Shown one piece after another: positions 5,476-6,618 of a stretch of DNA of 6,618 bases. Source of the DNA: an uncultured bacterium (GTDB lineage: Bacteria; Bacteroidota; Bacteroidia; Bacteroidales; Bacteroidaceae); assembly GCA_905215655.1 (NCBI GenBank), contig CAJMQT010000105.1, positions 1 through 6,618 of the forward strand, in the 5' to 3' direction. Numbering within the stretch: position 1 is the stretch's first letter; each line of letters begins with the position of its first letter. The notes under the pieces are model-generated. The model did not search any database. It saw only the letters and a list, made by a program, of their open reading frames with translations, and was not told the origin of the DNA. Made by a program: the position numbers and the translations under genes.

Positions 5476-6494
5476 CTCAACAGAGCCTTGTTTATGGTCT
5501 GAATGTGCTTTCCCTGCCTGCTGATGTCGGTCCGTATGTTGCTGATGTCATTGAAGAGGTCGCTGAAAGCGCTTTGAACCATGTTGGGTTGTCGCTTGGT
5601 TTTGTCGGCAAAAGGATTGACGATAACCTTTATTCCCTTGCTGACAATGGAGATGTCTACGTCTGCATCGGTCATGACTGGGTCGCCGTCATAATGTATC
5701 AAGCCGGGTTCCTGTCTGTGAATATGGATCTTTTTCGTTCTGAAAGTCTTCACCCTTGCGTTCTTGTCAAGGGTCTTGTTGAACATGTCTATGCTGATCT
5801 GAGGAGCGTCGATAATGTCGAAAGGCTCCATTACTATGACATCCAAGAGACCGTCGCTCATCGATGCCTGCGGAGCTATGTACGCATTGTTGCCGTATTG
5901 GGACGCGTTGGCGCATGAGATGAGGAACGCATGCTCCTTGTAAGTCCCGTTCTCGTCGGTTATCTCATAATCCTCGCCTTTGTATTTCATCCCCTCGCGC
6001 AGGATGTTTTCCAGATATGTAACCGGTCCGCGCCTGCCCGCCTCGGCAAACTTCATGCTGATGAAAGCGTCGAAGCCCATCCCGCACGTGCAGAAAAACG
6101 GATGATCGTTTATCAGTCCGTAATCAAGTTGGTGAACGGTGTGCATGTTTATCGTCTCGATGGCTTTCCTTATATTCGTCGGAAGCATGAGATGGCGCGC
6201 CAAACCGTTGCCCGAGCCGCATGGAATGATACCTAACGCCGTGTCGGAATGCACAATGGAACGAGCCACCTCGTTAACCGTGCCGTCGCCGCCGACGGCA
6301 ACCACAACGTCGTATTCCTGCTCCTTTGCCTCTCTTGCAATGTCGGCAGCATGACCGCTGTAACGTGTTTCGGAAATGGAATAATCAAAATAATCCTTAT
6401 CGAGGTGATCCTCGATAAGTTTAGGAATGCCTGATTTCTTCACCGTTCCTGAAATCGGATTCATTATGAACAATATTCTTTTCCTCACAGTCAT
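5463..6494 (-). CDS. Diacylglycerol/sphingosine kinase family lipid kinase (DagK/YegS-like)
   Basis: The protein (343 residues from the ATG at 6494) belongs to the DAGK catalytic family, which uses ATP to phosphorylate a lipid hydroxyl such as diacylglycerol or a sphingoid base at the inner membrane surface. Key motifs are NPISG (12-16), the nucleotide-binding AVGGDGTVNEVA (66-77) with GGDGT at 68-72, PCGSGNGLARH (91-101), GFDA (140-143), the C-terminal-lobe SDGLLDVIVME (213-223) and HYDGDPV (267-273). A basic, polar tail (about 300-343) extends beyond the usual fold. Bacteroidota make sphingolipids and recycle diacylglycerol, so either lipid fits and the substrate is not decided by sequence. 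The frame is open up to 6599, but only M36 of that longer reading gives the normal opening just before the first beta strand, and a TAATTTTG box lies immediately upstream. It is followed by a hairpin and then proS on the same strand. Confidence 0.93.
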   Translation of the reverse strand: MTVRKRILFIMNPISGTVKKSGIPKLIEDHLDKDYFDYSISETRYSGHAADIAREAKEQEYDVVVAVGGDGTVNEVARSIVHSDTALGIIPCGSGNGLARHLMLPTNIRKAIETINMHTVHQLDYGLINDHPFFCTCGMGFDAFISMKFAEAGRRGPVTYLENILREGMKYKGEDYEITDENGTYKEHAFLISCANASQYGNNAYIAPQASMSDGLLDVIVMEPFDIIDAPQISIDMFNKTLDKNARVKTFRTKKIHIHRQEPGLIHYDGDPVMTDADVDISIVSKGIKVIVNPFADKTKRQPNMVQSAFSDLFNDISNIRTDISRQGKHIQTINKALLRKLK

Positions 6495-6503
6495 TTCGTC
6501 TTG

Positions 6504-6511
6504 CAAAATTA
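6504..6511 (-). promoter_or_regulatory. -7 promoter box of the lipid kinase gene
   Basis: The minus strand reads TAATTTTG, an exact TAnnTTTG match, ending only nine bases before the kinase ATG at 6494. No convincing -33 box is seen at the usual spacing (a TTG lies 24 bases upstream, 6538-6536). If used, it would give an almost leaderless messenger. It is the only such box I find on this strand between the gene and the window edge. Confidence 0.45.
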
Positions 6512-6579
6512 ATAATAAAAGCATGAATTCCTTTTCAACGTTTGTAATATTTTGTCTTTTAAAACACTTTTCCGCTTTT

Positions 6580-6613
6580 TTTGTTAACAGTTCGCACATT
6601 TTTTGTATCTTTG
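6580..6613 (+). promoter_or_regulatory. Promoter reading out of the right edge
   Basis: TATCTTTG (6606-6613) is an exact and very typical Bacteroidota -7 box. TTTG at 6580-6583 is a plausible -33 element, with a 22-base spacer slightly above the usual 19-21. It points to the right, divergent from the lipid kinase, so a gene that lies outside the window probably begins shortly after position 6618. Confidence 0.65.
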
Positions 6614-6618
6614 CAGCC

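Noticed and set aside
5373..5918. Open frame of 181 codons antisense to the lipid kinase and spanning the proS promoter
   Set aside because: It overlaps a well-supported kinase, a terminator-like hairpin and the proS promoter, and has no motifs.
6495..6599. Thirty-five extra N-terminal residues on the lipid kinase
   Set aside because: They contain a hydrophobic, low-complexity stretch not expected in the family and cover the likely promoter.

Overview
The window looks like ordinary chromosome from a member of the Bacteroidota, most likely order Bacteroidales and perhaps Prevotella-like. The evidence is five good matches to the Bacteroidota -7 promoter box TAnnTTTG, no Shine-Dalgarno sequences before the starts, AT-rich intergenic DNA between moderately GC-rich genes, and proteins of typical Bacteroidales type (a compact archaeal-type ProRS, and MtaB with a VGTRGE loop). 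The genus is inference only.

Layout, left to right. At 1-69 is the 5' end of a minus-strand lipoprotein gene that runs off the left edge. A divergent intergenic region (70-403) carries promoters in both directions. A plus-strand pair follows: mtaB, a tRNA ct6A37 methylthiotransferase (404-1762), and a family 2 glycosyltransferase (1755-2780), with reading frames overlapping by 8 bp. Next comes a convergent intergenic region (2781-3078) with two competing hairpins and a striking array of four odd-centred palindromes spaced exactly 22 bp apart. The right half is a minus-strand series read from the right edge: a diacylglycerol/sphingosine-kinase-like lipid kinase (6494-5463), prolyl-tRNA synthetase proS (5374-3893) and a ComF-family phosphoribosyltransferase (3828-3079). 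A plus-strand promoter at the right edge (TATCTTTG, 6606-6613) points to a gene outside the window.

The genes are mainly housekeeping: tRNA modification, tRNA charging, lipid phosphorylation, glycosylation and a ComF protein. mtaB and the glycosyltransferase are probably co-transcribed. The lipid kinase and proS each have their own promoter-like box, with a terminator-like hairpin between them. comF follows proS after a 64-bp spacer that carries one arm of a near-perfect 24-bp inverted repeat. The other arm lies inside the first comF codons and is followed by a T7 tract, so this structure could terminate or attenuate transcription between proS and comF.

I see no defence system, mobile element, CRISPR array or RNA gene. 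The parts that known genes do not explain are the 22-bp palindrome array and the proS-comF inverted repeat with its heptamer repeats.
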